DNA of 58,933 nt, from contig NZ_QNUX01000018.1 of assembly GCF_003312425.1 (NCBI RefSeq), positions 1 to 58,933 of the forward strand. Direction: 5' to 3'. This document shows, piece after piece, positions 27,218 to 37,700 of this stretch. This DNA is from Flavobacterium psychrolimnae. GTDB lineage: Bacteria > Bacteroidota > Bacteroidia > Flavobacteriales > Flavobacteriaceae. The position numbers were made by a program, and so were the translations under genes. The notes beneath the pieces were generated by a model, which made no database searches, was not told where the DNA came from, and saw nothing but the letters and a program-made list of their open reading frames with translations. How positions within the stretch are numbered: position 1 is the stretch's first letter; every line of letters begins with the position of its first letter.

Positions 27218-27525
27218 ACACCCAATTTACTTTTGACCTAAAAAAAATCTCTAATGATTTAGAGCTGAATCCTTCCTATTTATCAAGAGAGTTTTCAAAG
27301 TATTTTGAAAATCTTAATTTTGGGGATTATGTTAGGAAATTACGAACTGAAAAAGCAATTACTCTTATTCAAAATTCAAGCTATACGCTTACTAAAATAG
27401 CCTACATGACTGGGTTTTCAGATCAAAGTCATTTTACGAGAATATTCAAGCAGAGTAGAGGAAAAAATCCTTCTTCCTATCGAAAAAATACACAAAAAAG
27501 TAATCCAGATACAAAAAGTAAGTAA
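27211..27525 (+). pseudogene. AraC-family regulator fragment (DNA-binding domain only)
   Basis: The frame ending at TAA 27523-27525 encodes about 100 residues of an AraC-type double helix-turn-helix: LNPSYLSREFSKYFENLNFGDYVRKLR, then ITLIQNSSYTLTKIAYMTGFSDQSHFTRIFKQ. The usual N-terminal sensing half and any start codon are missing; upstream the frame runs into the TonB remnant. So it is a 5' truncated gene, not an independent regulator. Confidence 0.75.
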
Positions 27526-27579
27526 CATACTATTTATACCTATTTAACCTTTATAGTTTTGTAATAAAACACAAACTAT

Positions 27580-28085
27580 ATGATTCCCTTTAAACATTTT
27601 CTGCTTCCTGCTTTATTAGTATTTTCTATAGCTGCTATTGGACAAACAACCTATCCAAAAATTACGGGCTATTTTGGTGTAGTTCATCCTAGTAGTAACT
27701 TTCGCTGAAAATCAAACTTCTTTAAACTTTAGAGATTATTACGCCGTTGGTTTTCCAACAGGAATTAACATCTGGAAAAGCTCTAAAATTGGATTCTCAT
27801 TTGAAATTGTACCCAATATAAAAGCAGAAGATGGGACTAGCTAGTAAAATGAATAATTTATTATTTCATCCTGGCGTGTTGATAGCATTAGGTAAAGACT
27901 ACACATTTGCGGGTAGAGTTGCCTTTGAGACAAATGGCAGATATGGAGTAACTCCAGTATTCAACAAAACTGTAATAAAAAATACCAACAGTAGCTATTA
28001 TGTTGCTATTCCATTACCAGTACGATTTGGCAATGAGCATCCGGCCAATTTTAAAGTAGGTTTCCAATTTGGTATAGCCTTTTAG
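27580..28085 (+). pseudogene. Exported beta-barrel protein gene, frameshifted
   Basis: ATG 27580 starts a good signal peptide (MIPFKHFLLPALLVFSIAAIGQ) and continues to a stop near 27710 (SNFR*). The protein then continues in another frame (FAENQTSLNFRDYYAVGFPTGI...) until a second shift near 27840, after which 27834-28085 completes a strand-rich C-terminus ending GFQFGIAF. About 165 residues in total. It looks like a small outer-membrane or secreted beta protein. The two shifts are not at long homopolymers, so true decay is likely. It precedes chrA by 12 bp. Confidence 0.7.
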
Positions 28086-28097
28086 AACATCTTGTTT

Positions 28098-29266
28098 ATG
28101 AAAGAAAATCCAAAATATAGTTTAAAAGAGTTACTTCTTTATTTCCTGAAATTAGGGACAATTGGTTTTGGTGGTCCAGTAGCATTGGTTGGTTATATGC
28201 ACCGGGATTTAGTCGAAGATCAAAAATGGATTTCAGAAGATGAATATAAAGAAGGCTTAGCCCTGGCGCAATTAGCACCGGGTCCGTTAGCGGCACAATT
28301 AGCCATTTACCTTGGATTTGTACATTGTGGTTTTTTAGGGGCAACGTTGATTGGTTTTGCCTTTATTTTGCCTTCTTTCATAATGGTGGTACTATTTAGG
28401 AATCGTTTACAAGTTATACGGAGGATTGTCTTGGATACAAGCTGTTTTTTATGGCGTAGGTGCAGCTGTTATTGGTATTATTGTAATGAGTTCCTATAAA
28501 CTAACGATAAAATCTATCGGCAAATTTAATGTAACCTCTTTTAAAACGAATTGGTTATTGTGGCTGTTTTTTTGTAGTTGCCATAGTTGTGACATTGGTT
28601 ACACAACTGGAACAAGTTTTGTTATTTGTATTGGCTGGAATTATATATATGTTTGTCAAAGCACCACCAAAATGGTTCAATAATAAAACGGCAAATTCTA
28701 TTCTTCTTTTGCAAATGGGCTTTAGGAGCTATGACAATTCTACTCTTATGAAGATTGCCCTCTTTTTTGCCAAAGCGGGAGCATTTGTATTTGGCAGTGG
28801 ACTGGCAATAGTTCCTTTTTTACATTCGGGAGTAGTAATAGAAAATAAATGGTTAACGGAACAAAAATTTGTTGATGCGGTTGCAGTTGCAATGATTCCC
28901 CCTGGCCCAGTTGTTATTCCTGTTGGCTTTATTGGCTATTTAGTTGCTGGTTTTCCAGGTGCTTTGGTTGCAGCTTTAGCCACATTTTTGCCGTGTTATC
29001 TATTTACGGTTACTTTTGCTCCATCCTTTAAGAAAATTGCGCAGAATAAATCAATCAAAGCCTTTGTAGATGTTATTACTGCGGCTGTTGTTGGGGCTTT
29101 GGTAGGTGAGGTTGGAGTAATTGCTTCCCGAAGTATTTTTGATATTCCAACAACACTAATAGCTATTGCAACAATTTTTGCTTTACTTTATATCAAGAAA
29201 ATTCAAGGACCTTATATTATCGTGGCAGCAGCAGTTGTTGGGGTTTTTATAAAATTAATACTATGA
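28098..29266 (+). pseudogene. chrA: Chromate transporter (ChrA), two frameshifts
   Basis: Both ChrA halves are recognisable: GFGGPVALVGYMHRDLVEDQKWISEDEY and LAQLAPGPLAAQLAIYLG in the first, KAGAFVFGSGLAIVPFLHSGVV and VAMIPPGPVVIPVGFIGY in the second. Frame changes occur near 28396-28400 and at a run of seven T near 28566-28572. ChrA exports chromate and related oxyanions. The second shift could be a homopolymer error; the first is less easily explained. As read, only a product from 28589 (second half) could be made. The end overlaps the SOD start (ATGA). Confidence 0.85.
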
Positions 29267-29991
29267 ACAGAAAAGAGTTTTTAAAATCGAGCACTTTATT
29301 AGGTGCAGCTTCGCTAATTCTTCCAACAAATAATGCATTTGCCAAAAATTTAGCGGACAATTCAATTGATAAATTGGTTGATGGAAACGGCAATTATATT
29401 CAACAAACGCTTCCGTATAGTGAAAATTTTTTAGAACCCTATATGGATGCCGAAACCTTGCATCTACACTATACTTTTCATCACGGTGGTGCGGTAAAAG
29501 GGGCAAACAAAGATTTGCAAATGATAAAAAAAGCATTGGACGAAAACAATTTGGAAACCATTGATTTTTGGACAAAAAAATTATCACATCATTTTTCATC
29601 ACATATACTACATTCGATTTTTTGGACAAACCTTACTAATAAAAACACGTTACCGCAAGGTGATTTGTTGCGGCGAATAGAAAAAAGTTTTGGGAGTTTT
29701 GATAAACTTAAAATCTTAATTGCAGCCACTTCAAAAAATGTAGATGGCAATGGTTGGGGAATTTTGGCATATCAACCATACAGCGATAGTTTGGTAATTT
29801 TACAATGCGAAAACCACGAAAAACTAACGCAATGGGGTGCCATTCCTTTATTGGTTATAGATGTTTGGGAACACGCCTATTATTTAAAATACAAAAACAA
29901 ACGAACCGATTTCGTGGATGCTTTGTTTAATATTATTAATTGGGATAATGTAGCATTACGATTGAATGATGCGTTAAAATTGACATTATAA
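29263..29991 (+). CDS. Exported iron/manganese superoxide dismutase
   Basis: 242 residues. The leader MNRKEFLKSSTLLGAASLILP...NAFA resembles a Tat signal (RKxFLK), so the enzyme is probably periplasmic and folded before export. Metal ligands are visible as His in LHLHYTFHH, His in HILHSIFW, and Asp and His in DVWEHAYYLKYKNKR. It removes superoxide. It overlaps the chrA stop by 4 bp; chromate uptake or reduction generates superoxide, so the pairing makes sense as a chromate or oxidative stress unit, although chrA is now broken. Confidence 0.92.
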   Translation: MNRKEFLKSSTLLGAASLILPTNNAFAKNLADNSIDKLVDGNGNYIQQTLPYSENFLEPYMDAETLHLHYTFHHGGAVKGANKDLQMIKKALDENNLETIDFWTKKLSHHFSSHILHSIFWTNLTNKNTLPQGDLLRRIEKSFGSFDKLKILIAATSKNVDGNGWGILAYQPYSDSLVILQCENHEKLTQWGAIPLLVIDVWEHAYYLKYKNKRTDFVDALFNIINWDNVALRLNDALKLTL

Positions 29992-30420
29992 AATATGATA
30001 TTACTTGTCAGGACAAATGGGAAAATGACTCATTTGTTCGGTTCTTCTATTCATTAAATCGTTGTTAATCAAAATAAATATTATTTTCAATCACATTTAT
30101 TCTTGGGCTCGATACGCATTTCCATCAAAAAGCAATGTATTTTTCTGTATTTCAAATTATTACAATTGATTCAAGAAAACGTTTAGGACACTATTAGTAA
30201 AAAATATTAAATCAGCGTTAAACTGAAAAAATATTAAATAAACTTTTTGGATTATCATAAAATTACTTAATTTTGATTTTCAAAACATGAATTACAGCAT
30301 TCATTTTAAACAAGTCAATTCAATAATTTACTTAAAAATTGTCATATTAAGTTTTGTGGCAAAATCGTGGCACATTAGTTTATAAATAGTTGAAAATGCA
30401 GTATAGGCACGGGTTCCAGC
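29992..30420. other. Gene-free junction before the mobile region
   Basis: About 430 bp with no supported gene. It contains direct AAAAAATATTAAAT-like repeats (near 30207 and 30227) and a TTTTGTGGCAAAATCGTGGC stretch near 30355. It runs into a tRNA-3'-end-like sequence at 30426-30445. This is the likely boundary between host DNA and the conjugative element remnant. Confidence 0.5.
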
Positions 30421-30831
30421 TTATTGGTTCGAATCCTGCTCTGGAACTGCTAAATATACAGCGAGCATAACAGTACTTTCCGGCACAGAGAAATCAATTG
30501 GCTGATCAATAGCCTTTGCTGTTGTTTTAGATTTCCGAAGCTTTCCAATCATTTCGTACGCAAATTCAATATTACGACTAAATCGATCCCATTTGATAGA
30601 TAGTATATTTTTATCTTCTCCTGATGATTTCTTTTTGATTTCTGAGAATAATTGGTTCCATTCTGGTCTATTGAAATTCTTCGCTGAGAAATCTTCGCGA
30701 TAAATGCCTCTGACTTCGATATCGTAATATTTACAATACTTCAATAGTCTGTCCTCCTGCTCTGGCAAGGAGTAACCTTTTCTTTTTTGTTCGTCCGTAC
30801 TTACACGAACATATAAATAGGCTGAGTTCAT
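30421..30831 (-). pseudogene. Serine recombinase, truncated after the catalytic domain
   Basis: 136 residues of a resolvase/invertase catalytic domain: YLYVRVSTDEQKRKGYSLPEQ with Ser11 as nucleophile, and the WDRFSRN motif with its conserved Arg. Homology ends at AVYLAVPE; the last residues (QDSNQ) are encoded by the tRNA-like sequence. Large serine recombinases go on for 200-400 more residues with DNA-binding domains, so this one is cut and should be inactive. It belonged to an integrative element. Confidence 0.8.
30426..30445 (+). other. tRNA 3'-end-like sequence, possible attachment-site remnant
   Basis: GGTTCGAATCCTGCTCTGGA reads like a T-loop (TTCGAAT), the 3' side of a T-stem (CCTGC) and part of an acceptor strand. 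The 5' side of the stem (ATTGG) does not pair, and no tRNA body precedes it, so this is not a working tRNA. It coincides with the abrupt end of the serine recombinase frame. This fits integration of an element at a tRNA gene, but only loosely. Confidence 0.3.
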
Positions 30832-30945
30832 ATTATTAATGTATTTGTTATTTCAGCTGGATTTGATGCTGTAAAACCAAAAAACATAAGATAATTTTTA
30901 TGTTAACTTCAGAAACGGCAATAATAAACCGCATTTTGGAATTCG

Positions 30946-31152
30946 CTACGTTTCAGATTTGTCTTGCTCATAAGTGACATTAAGCTTCATATTGATGGTC
31001 TCATGCTTTACAAACGCCTCCACACGCTCGATGAGCATCAGATTGAAGCGGTCTGCGCTGCCCCTTGCGTGGCCTACATACTGCATGAATTCAGAAAGAT
31101 CCATCACATTGAGATAAATTCTCTTCTCTACCATGGCGCTGCATATTTCCAC
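30946..31152 (-). CDS. Small protein paired with a PD-(D/E)XK nuclease-like gene
   Basis: 68 residues from ATG 31152, or 62 from the ATG at residue 7 (MVEKRIYLNVMDLSEF). It is a mixed alpha/beta chain with no recognised domain. It starts 11 bp after the stop of the nuclease-like gene on the same strand, so the two form an operon. Base composition is noticeably richer in GC than the flanks, shared with its partner. A role as immunity or regulator for the nuclease is possible but only inference. Confidence 0.6.
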   Translation of the reverse strand: MEICSAMVEKRIYLNVMDLSEFMQYVGHARGSADRFNLMLIERVEAFVKHETINMKLNVTYEQDKSET

Positions 31153-31163
31153 TATTACTTCTT

Positions 31164-32156
31164 CTAGTCCCCAAATCCAAAAAGTTCGGATACCAGTACT
31201 ATGCAGTGAGGAAACTCCCTCTTTTCATACTTGATCTCCTGCAGTTTTTTATCATATATTTTTGCCTCCTCATTGATTTTTCTTGCCGCCCCCGCCACTT
31301 GCACAATGCCTGAGGATATCTGCTTCTGGAGTCCGCTGACTTTCTTTTCCATGGTCTTGCCGGCCACCCTGTCTATAACGCCCAATGCTTTGCTTTCGAT
31401 CAGAAAAAGGCCGTTGCCATAAAATGCAAAAATGTCGGTAAGCTCCCTATAGCCCTTGGCACGTGCAATCTGGGGGTTTAGGTAGAGATTTTCTTTAAAA
31501 AGGTCATCCAGGATAGTAGCGACTTCCTTTTCAAGAATGCTCCCCTCATCCCTGTCGTCGATACTGAAATGGTTCGTATCTTCATGGGTGATGACTGATT
31601 TTTTCCATATTTTCCATTCGCTCAGCTCCACCTCCACCGCAAAGGACTCCATTTCATATAGGGAGTCATTTCTGGTTTCCAGCTTGATGCTGTGAGCAAA
31701 ACGGTCTATGGAATCAAGAACCCTTGGATTCATCCTGCCGCAATAGAGCTTCCCAATGGCGCCCAGCATATTGAGCACCCTGAGCTGGGCCGCCGTTGCG
31801 AATACAAGCTTTGCCGTTGCCATGCAGAAGCCAAGTTCGTTGTGAAAATGGATGTAGGTATAGCTTCGGTTCATGATCCCTTGCAGCGAAACATGCTGAT
31901 CGTCCATGCAGTTGGTTCCAAGAACTGCCGTAAAGTTTAACGGATCGTCATGGATCTTTAGCCCATAATGGAATACAGCCGGATCTTTGGAACTGTCTCT
32001 TCCGAAAAGAAATTCCACACGACAACCCTTTATTATCTCTTTGATTACAGGCGAGGTCAGCTTCACCATTATTTTGGACCCGAACTGGTCGTTGATGAAC
32101 CATACCGATGCCTGCTCGTGCCGTAGCACTTTAGCAATCCTCTCTGCAATTGTCAT
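31164..32156 (-). CDS. Protein with C-terminal PD-(D/E)XK nuclease-like domain
   Basis: 330 residues in two parts. Residues 1-195 form an unrecognised domain with several conserved-looking His and Trp residues. Residues about 205-330 fit the PD-(D/E)XK fold: Glu211 in the first helix, Asp241 (ELTDIFAFYG), then Glu254-Ser-Lys256 (FLIESKA) on the next strand, followed by an amphipathic helix (GLQKQISSGIVQVAGAARKI). This is the arrangement of restriction and repair nucleases. With the small downstream gene it may be a defence unit. Higher GC than neighbours indicates transfer. Substrate unknown; active residues are assigned by eye. Confidence 0.7.
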   Translation of the reverse strand: MTIAERIAKVLRHEQASVWFINDQFGSKIMVKLTSPVIKEIIKGCRVEFLFGRDSSKDPAVFHYGLKIHDDPLNFTAVLGTNCMDDQHVSLQGIMNRSYTYIHFHNELGFCMATAKLVFATAAQLRVLNMLGAIGKLYCGRMNPRVLDSIDRFAHSIKLETRNDSLYEMESFAVEVELSEWKIWKKSVITHEDTNHFSIDDRDEGSILEKEVATILDDLFKENLYLNPQIARAKGYRELTDIFAFYGNGLFLIESKALGVIDRVAGKTMEKKVSGLQKQISSGIVQVAGAARKINEEAKIYDKKLQEIKYEKREFPHCIVLVSELFGFGD

Positions 32157-32523
32157 AGTCCCCTATTAATTTAACAGTTCTATAAGCATATTGGTCACGT
32201 ATGTTCGGTATTAGCTCAATTTAACGAGCAGAATGCAAAAGCTTTTTAGGTAAAATTATTTAAAATGCTGGAAGAACAGATCATAACATAATATTACTTG
32301 TATTTTTTATGTTACTTATATTATTTTTTTTTGAAGTGCTAAAACACAGTTTTATTCCTCCGGTAGGAACAAAATCAATTTTTTAAAAAATTGACATGTT
32401 GTCTTCATATCGATATTGCAAAATGAAAATATTGCCAAGATGGTAGATGACGCGCCGATTATCTCAATTATGTTCATACAGCTAATGTAGAAAAATAATT
32501 GCAAAGCGCAAAAAAATCACATT
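32157..32523. other. Divergent intergenic region in the mobile element
   Basis: 367 bp between the minus-strand nuclease-like operon and the plus-strand DUF7222/PcfK/PcfJ operon. AT-rich with a GC-richer patch near 32450. It must carry promoters in both directions, but I could not single out convincing motifs. Confidence 0.5.
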
Positions 32524-32886
32524 ATGAAAGCCTTAGACAAAAACGAGTATTCGGATTACGATGTAAGCCATGTATTCAACGAAATCATTTTAAGCCATTT
32601 GGACGGCTATAGCGGAAAGAAAAAACAGCAATTGAAGTCTTTCCTTGAAGACTTGACTCGTGGGGGCTGTATCAGCGGTATGATAGGGGAATTTATCTAC
32701 CACAGCGACTGCAAGGATTTTTACATCAAACACCTTGAAGATTTGGAAGGGATTAAGGATGATTTGGAAGAAGCATTCAGAGAGCCTGTAGCAAACCGCT
32801 ATAAACTGCCCCACTACACCTTTTTATGCTGGCTCTGCTTTGAGGAGTACTGCTACGGCATTTACAGAGATGTCTTTGAACAATAG
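32524..32886 (+). CDS. DUF7222-like protein of conjugative elements
   Basis: 120 residues, helical and rich in aromatic and acidic residues, with GGCISGMIGEFIYHSDCKDFY and LPHYTFLCWLCFEEYCY as landmarks. From memory this corresponds to the DUF7222 family found next to PcfK and PcfJ in Bacteroidota conjugative elements. It is the first gene of a three-gene operon (22 bp before pcfK). Function unknown. Confidence 0.7.
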   Translation: MKALDKNEYSDYDVSHVFNEIILSHLDGYSGKKKQQLKSFLEDLTRGGCISGMIGEFIYHSDCKDFYIKHLEDLEGIKDDLEEAFREPVANRYKLPHYTFLCWLCFEEYCYGIYRDVFEQ

Positions 32887-32908
32887 CTATTAATCAAACT
32901 TTTCCATC

Positions 32909-33292
32909 ATGAAACCATCTGACGACTTTAAAACCGCTATAGAGAATTATCTCAATACAACTGCGCAGGCCGATTCAGCCTTTGCTCATAATCTTGCCAA
33001 AGAAACCAAAAACATCGAGAGCTGTTTCAATTACATTTTCGGCGAGGTCAAAAAAACAGGATTGTGCCCCTTTGACAATCAGGAAATCTTTGACATGGCG
33101 GTAAAATATTATAACGATGACAGTATTGGTACGCCTGCCCCTGTCAACTGCAAAGTGGTGGTAAATCAGCCCATAAAGGCTGATCTATTCAATTCTGCCC
33201 CTATTATGACTCCGCAAGTAGCAAGACCCGAAACTGTAGTCTTGAAGACAGCGAAACCTGCACAGAAAACCTTAACGCTTTTTGACTTATGA
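32909..33292 (+). CDS. PcfK-like protein
   Basis: 127 residues. The N-terminal helical part (FKTAIENYLNTTAQAD...FAHNLAKETKNIESCFNYIFGEV) and the DNQEIFDMAVKYYNDD motif match PcfK-like proteins, which accompany PcfJ in conjugative plasmids and elements. The C-terminal third is low-complexity and ends in LTLFDL. Its stop overlaps the PcfJ start by 4 bp. The molecular role of PcfK is not established. Confidence 0.85.
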   Translation: MKPSDDFKTAIENYLNTTAQADSAFAHNLAKETKNIESCFNYIFGEVKKTGLCPFDNQEIFDMAVKYYNDDSIGTPAPVNCKVVVNQPIKADLFNSAPIMTPQVARPETVVLKTAKPAQKTLTLFDL

Positions 33293-34596
33293 AACCGCAT
33301 ACCGCCATAGAAAAACAGATAGTCGCATTAAGCGAATCCCTTGCACCCATTACCCCCGAAATACACACATGGGCAGAAAAGACCATTTTTCTGAAATGGG
33401 GCGTTTTATCACGTGGAAAATTTCACTGTCTTGACTGCGGGCACGCTTGTAAACCCGAATCCCTAAAGCAGTCTGCGAAATTTACCGTTTGTTCTGACTG
33501 TAAAAGAAAACTTAAAATGCATGTTTGCAATCAGTTACATTTCAAGGAAATAGAATACAGCGCAGTAGTGACTTGTCTTTCGGATTTTAAAATAGTGCGC
33601 ATTGTCTGCTCGACCAAACAGATGAAGAAATGCTGTCTGCCTACCTATTCCCATACCGAAGTAATGCAGCATTGGATAAATCCGAAAGGTGAAGTGCGCA
33701 CCATGTCAATCAGTACTAATGTTTTTTCACACGCTTACGATGCATGGCAGTATTATTCGCCCCTTGAAATCCGCCCAAAGGATTTTCAAAACTCCCCTAA
33801 ATACAGAATCAATCCCTACAGGGTTTATCCACGCTTAAAAGTACTTAATGTTTTAAAACGAAACGGCTTTAAAAGAGGGTTTTATGAATTATTACCTCAG
33901 GTATTGCTTTCATCTCTTTTGAAAGATACCTGCACTGAAACATTCCTTAAATCAGGACAGGTTTCATGGCTCCGCTATTACCTTGAGTCGGGCGATCAGC
34001 ACATAAAACGCAATTGGCAGGCGGTAAAAATCTGCCTCAAAAACAACTATGCAGTTTCCGATTTTGAAATTTGGGAGGATTACATCGAACTTCTACGTTG
34101 GTTTAAAAAAGACATTACCTCTGCCATGCTCGTCTGTCCTGTTGATTTGAACTTGGAGCATGACAGATTGGTTGAGAAAAAACAGCAATTGCAGAGAAAA
34201 AAACACCTTAAGAAAATGCGCCTTGAAATTCAGCAGGCACAGGAGGTTTATGCTAAAGAGAAAAAACAGTTTTTCGGGCTTTGCTTTTCAGAGGCAGGAA
34301 TCACTATTTCGGTATTGGAGAATGTGGGCGAATTTATGACAGAGGGTGATAGCCTTAGGCATTGCGTGTTTACCAATGAATATTTCAAAAAGAAAGATTC
34401 CCTGCTGTTCTCAGCCCGTATTGACAATAAACCCGTCGAAACAATCGAGGTTTCCCTTTCCAAAATGGAGATAGCCCAGTGCCGTGGTATGAAAAATAAC
34501 AAATCGTCGCATCATAAAATCATTATGGAGCTCATGCAGAAAAACCTCTATCAGATTCCTTCCCGGATGAAAAAGCAGAAAAGGGAAAAAGCCTAA
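33289..34596 (+). CDS. PcfJ-like protein
   Basis: 435 residues. An N-terminal zinc-ribbon-like segment (CLDCGHAC, then CSDCKRK; about residues 45-70) is followed by the PcfJ domain with the signature GDSLRHCVFTNEYFKKKDSLLFSARIDNKPVETIEVSL near the C-terminus. PcfJ was named from the enterococcal pCF10 conjugation region; its activity is unclear. The gene ends the DUF7222-PcfK-PcfJ operon and is closed by a strong terminator. Confidence 0.88.
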   Translation: MKPHTAIEKQIVALSESLAPITPEIHTWAEKTIFLKWGVLSRGKFHCLDCGHACKPESLKQSAKFTVCSDCKRKLKMHVCNQLHFKEIEYSAVVTCLSDFKIVRIVCSTKQMKKCCLPTYSHTEVMQHWINPKGEVRTMSISTNVFSHAYDAWQYYSPLEIRPKDFQNSPKYRINPYRVYPRLKVLNVLKRNGFKRGFYELLPQVLLSSLLKDTCTETFLKSGQVSWLRYYLESGDQHIKRNWQAVKICLKNNYAVSDFEIWEDYIELLRWFKKDITSAMLVCPVDLNLEHDRLVEKKQQLQRKKHLKKMRLEIQQAQEVYAKEKKQFFGLCFSEAGITISVLENVGEFMTEGDSLRHCVFTNEYFKKKDSLLFSARIDNKPVETIEVSLSKMEIAQCRGMKNNKSSHHKIIMELMQKNLYQIPSRMKKQKREKA

Positions 34597-34634
34597 AAGC
34601 GGAAAAACCGAAAAGATTTCGGTTTTTCCGCTTT
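34596..34634 (+). terminator. Very strong hairpin terminator after pcfJ
   Basis: AAAGCGGAAAAACCGAAA and TTTCGGTTTTTCCGCTTT are perfect 18-bp arms with a 3-nt loop, overlapping the pcfJ stop codon. It isolates the large NACHT gene from the PcfK/PcfJ operon. Confidence 0.85.
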
Positions 34635-34759
34635 ATACTATCAAGACACTCCTATTTTCTTAAGTACATAAAAAATGTATTGCTATGTTCTCGCTTAGCT
34701 ACAATATTGTAGTACTCAGCAAGGAGTATTTTAATATATTTGAGAGAAAATTATTAATT

Positions 34760-37700
34760 ATGACAAATCAGGAGAAAGGCAGCAGCTTTGAAAAAATTAC
34801 ACATGATTTTTTTATGTTTTTATTCAAACAATTAAAAATTCAGGTTAATAATAACTGGATTCAAAAGGCTGGTTTTCAACATGGTTTTGACGTAGGATTT
34901 GAAGTTGCGATTTTAAATAATGCTTTTTTCAAACGGGGTATATATATTGAGTGTAAAAATTATGAGAAATCCATACTTGAACAGGCACATCTGCTTACCA
35001 AAGTAATGCAGTTTGATAGATCGGCCTATGAAAAAAAGGACTCAATATTTATTTTTTTGTCTCCAAAAATTGATTTGAGCAAATGTACGCAAGACTCAAA
35101 TCCAAAACATTTGGAAGATTATTTCAATAAAATTAATCCCTTTAAGATTATTATTCTAACTCCAAATAATAAAATAAAGGAAATCTTGTCTCTCAATGAA
35201 GAAATATTCTGCAAAGTCTATAAGGGTGAAGTCTATGCTAAAATGGATTCTGATACTCATAATAGCATTCTGGATTACTTTGAAAAACTGCTTTACTCAA
35301 AAGGTGAAATTCCAAACTTCAAGCTGTCTCAAAAACGAAAGGAATATTTGGAACAGGCATCAGTTTCTAAATCTAAACTTTATATCAGCAGGAAATTAAA
35401 AACAAATAAATTTTCATTCTCCTTTCAGGATAAAAACCTTTTGGATGTAATTAAAACAAACAGCCTTGTTTTATTGTTAGGCGAACCTGGAAGCGGGAAA
35501 ACCACTGAACTGATCAATGTATCAAAGTACTTCGAGAAAAACATTTCAAAATTTGAGATCACCCCCATATTTGTAAGTTTATCCAGCATCAAAAAATTTG
35601 ACACCCTAGATGATCTTTTACCGGCCGATTGGGCTTTGAATAAAAAAATTGTTCTGCTTCTTGATGCTTTGGATGAATTTGAATTTAAAAACGGGTTAAA
35701 CAAGGTAATAGAAAATCTATTGGCATATAAGGATATAAGTTTTAAAATAATTGTTTCCTGCAGAACCTATGCTTACAATGATGAACTAAAATCCTTGGAG
35801 CCGGCAGCATTTTATTTGGATAATTTCAATTCAGATCAAAGTTTTGAACTGCTCAACAAAAAATACAATATTCCATTAAGCAAATTTAATAAAATCAGCA
35901 GAAGCAATTTTAAGGATATACTTCAGGATCCCTTTATGCTCAATATGTTTGGTAAATACTACGAAAACCATAAAAAATTACCTGTCTCTATTTCCAGCAT
36001 TTATAATGATATTAAAGAAGAACTGCCTCAGGATGATCTGGAAGTGTACAAAATATTATCGCTTGTTTTAGAACTGACAAAACAGACAAGTGTTGATAAA
36101 AAGCAGCTCAAAGACCTTTTTGGAATTAAATATAAAAAATTAGCAAAACTGGGTTTAATAGAAAATTCATTTGATAAAAGCAGTTTTAAATTTATCCATA
36201 AGAATTATCAGGAGTATTTTGCGGCAGCAGCCATCAGTGAACTGAGTTTTGAGCAGATCTTAAGTTTTATTTCGATTCAGGGAATAGAAAAGACTCACCC
36301 TACACTATTCAATACAATCACTTTTTTGATTAATATTCTCGAAGATGATAAATACGATTCATTAATCGAGTGGCTGAGTGTAAACAATCCTGAATTGCTT
36401 ATTAAGGCTGATAAAAGCAGGACTGTAAATTTCAGGGTTAAAGTCTTTCAGGACTATTTTAAATCGGAGTGTATCGAAAAAACTTTTTGGATTTCATCAG
36501 GAACCTTCTCTATTAAAGAAATTGCCGAATTTGGAGACTGCGAAGACAATTTTGACTATCTGGTTTCATTCATAGCGGGTCCAAACAATCATTTTAGGGC
36601 AGTCATTTCAGCGTTGGAACTTTTAAGCTATTTTACAATACCTGAACATAAAAAAGAAAATCTTAAAACCCTCTTTTTTAACTTCCTTACCAGCCCGAAA
36701 AAATCAGAAATGGTCAAATCTCATGTGCTGGATTGTATTGCTGATCAAAAATTATGTGAGCAAGATCCCAAGTATTTAAATAAAATTTTTGAACTCTTTA
36801 AACAGGAAACAAATAAGCAGCTCAATAGATCGCTGCTCTCTTTGATTGAATACCGCAAAGAAATTGATACTTTCTTTTGGTTTATTAAACAAGAGTTTCT
36901 ACTGGAAAAAGGATATAATGAAAGAGCGGTAAAGGACGAAGTAATAAGAGGAACAAGCTGGGTGCTTGAAGAATTAATACTTAGATTAGAAAAATCATCT
37001 CATTTTATCACTTTGGCAAAATATTATTTTGATGATGAAAAAGATGACTACAGCAGTAATGATTTTATTGAAAAATTAATAAACAGATGCCTTTATTTTG
37101 AAGACAGGGAAAAATCTTTTCTTACTGAACTGCTTACTTCACTTCTTGATACAACAAAATTTTACCTTAGAGAAGATGCTTTAAAAACTTTAATTCTAAA
37201 ATTAAAGCCCAGCAGTCAGTTGGAAGCTTTTGATTGCTTAATCAGCCGTTTTTCTTTTGACAGGGTCGGTCATTTTCTAGCGTCCATTACCAATGAGGAT
37301 ACTATTGAATTAATTATCAATAAATTTAGTGACGGTTCAATGGAAGTCAGCAATCTTGATTATTACAGAAATATAATGGCAAATCACGGGAAAAGATCTC
37401 TTGCCGAGCACTTCAACAATAATATGCTGGAGAAAGGATTCAAGTTTAACGAATCGCTTTTAACTGATAAGGAATATGATGAATTGGTTGCAAAATTCAA
37501 GAGTTTGCCGCAGCAGAATTTCGACCTGTTATTCCATAAATCCGAATTGATTTCAAGAATAAAATCTTTATTTGAACAGCACGGATCATCTATAAGTTCA
37601 GAGATGATTCGAAAAATTGAAACGGATTGGTACCGTAAAAATGGTCATGCCAGTAAAGGAGACATTGCAATCTCTTTACTGAGAAGGCTCATCCATCAGC

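Noticed and set aside
30421..30450. Possible tRNA gene
   Set aside because: Only a T-loop and 3' strand are present; the T-stem does not pair and no D-arm or anticodon arm lies upstream. Kept only as a possible attachment remnant.
34685..34759. N-terminal extension of the NACHT protein from ATG 34685
   Set aside because: The extra 25 residues do not fit the nuclease fold; ATG 34760 starts directly before the domain.
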